From Chrysochromulina parva (lineage: Eukaryota; Haptophyta; Prymnesiales; Chrysochromulinaceae), in assembly GCA_002887195.1 (NCBI GenBank), contig PJAB01000157.1, forward strand, positions 1 to 37,132: a stretch of 37,132 nt of DNA, written 5' to 3'. Positions 36,470 through 37,132 of this stretch are shown here, in pieces. The translations under genes and the position numbers were made by a program. Under the pieces are notes generated by a model. That model saw nothing but the letters and a program-made list of their open reading frames with translations, was not told where the DNA came from and did not search any database. Numbering within the stretch: position 1 is the first letter of the stretch; the number at the start of each line of letters is the position of its first letter.

Positions 36470-37132
36470 GTCGGCTTCGCCGCGATCGAGGACTGCCTCC
36501 CGCGGATGAAGGAAGCGAATCACCCGAGAGCAGTACAGTACTGAAGATCACGTTTGTTTCGGCAAACTGCAAAGTCTGACGAAACGCAACATGAGGGTCG
36601 TCAAGTTTACAGCAATTCATTCCAACCGAGACGCGAAGACTGAAACATCGAGGATTCTGCCCCGGAATGATCAGCTCACCGCCAAGCGTGTAACTTGCTC
36701 AATTATTGAACAAAAATTGATCTTGGAATTTACTATTGTAGTTCTTGAGACACGTTGTATGTGACGTTGCGTAGTTGCGGGTTCGGGGTTGCGCTCGACT
36801 GAGGACAGTAGGACTGAACACTCTCTCTCCATGTCTCCAAGGACTGAGGATAAACACTCTCTCTCCAAACAAAGCTTGACGTTCCTCCTTGGTAGGCTTT
36901 CGTGCGGGGCCCCAAACTATTCATTTTTCCGAGGAGCCTCGGAAGGCGCAGGTCGCACATTCAGAAACGAGAAAAGGTCAGCGCGTTCCAGTCGCGCATA
37001 GGAATCTACCCGGTATCGATAGTGCTGTCGCACCGGTCGGGCTGTGAAGGATATCTGTGACGGGTATCTCATATAGGTATATGATTGAGGACTCCTCAGG
37101 CCGTGCCATATTGGGTATGTCGCGGCCTGAGG
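36470..37132. other. Upstream region of the PAS gene, window end
   Basis: No gene is convincing. A direct repeat with AACACTCTCTCTCCA is seen twice at about 36818-36868. The window ends in a hairpin-capable sequence (see terminal inverted repeat). An exon of another gene could lie at the right edge. Confidence 0.45.
37094..37132. repeat. Inverted repeat at the right edge
   Basis: CCTCAGGCCG at 37094-37103 and its exact complement CGGCCTGAGG at 37123-37132 are separated by 19 nt. A hairpin, a fold-back element or part of a larger repeat cut by the window edge are all possible. Confidence 0.5.

Overview
The window looks like nuclear DNA of a GC-rich, photosynthetic, single-celled eukaryote with a secondary plastid. 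A haptophyte (Emiliania, Chrysochromulina or Prymnesium type) is the best guess, by inference only. The reasons are: genes on both strands with no operon logic, short GT-AG introns (82, 142, 293, 87, 155 and 146 nt) that join recognisable domains exactly, proteins with an N-terminus like a signal peptide plus transit peptide, long proline- and alanine-rich low-complexity stretches, and eukaryote-only families (AFG2/SPATA5, CRT-like transporter, SET domain, DOMON copper monooxygenase). I found no rRNA, tRNA, CRISPR array or recognisable transposon.

Layout, left to right. The edge holds the 5' end of a DUF2828-type gene (-). Then come an RBBP9-like alpha/beta hydrolase (+), a very large coiled-coil and polyproline protein (+), a proline- and histidine-rich two-span membrane protein (-), a spliced HxGH nucleotidyltransferase (-), a transporter with four copies of a D-[DN] membrane motif (-), a small possibly plastid-targeted protein with a reading-frame break (+), a spliced Reeler-DOMON-PHM/DBH copper monooxygenase (-), an AP2-Bud23-like methyltransferase fusion (+), a CRT-like transporter (-), a spliced class III aminotransferase-PHD-SET fusion (+), an AFG2-type double AAA ATPase (+), a GT8-like glycosyltransferase (-), a second tandem AAA ATPase with duplicated N-domains (-), a spliced protein of unknown function (+), a plastid-type membrane protein (-) and a spliced PAS/LOV-like membrane-anchored protein (-).

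Four pairs are head-to-head with start codons 170 to 260 bp apart, so shared promoters are likely. The genes do not form one pathway. Two could act in ribosome maturation (the AFG2-like ATPase and the Bud23-like domain), two in membrane transport, and one each in secretory copper chemistry and glycosylation.

The most novel item is the gene at 20720-23098. It joins a fold-type-I PLP enzyme that keeps its Asp and Lys to a PHD-like zinc finger and a SET methyltransferase domain in one protein. Other unusual items are the four-motif transporter, the AP2-Bud23 fusion, a LOV-like domain that lacks its photoactive cysteine, minisatellites inside introns and coding regions, and a promoter-proximal dispersed element.
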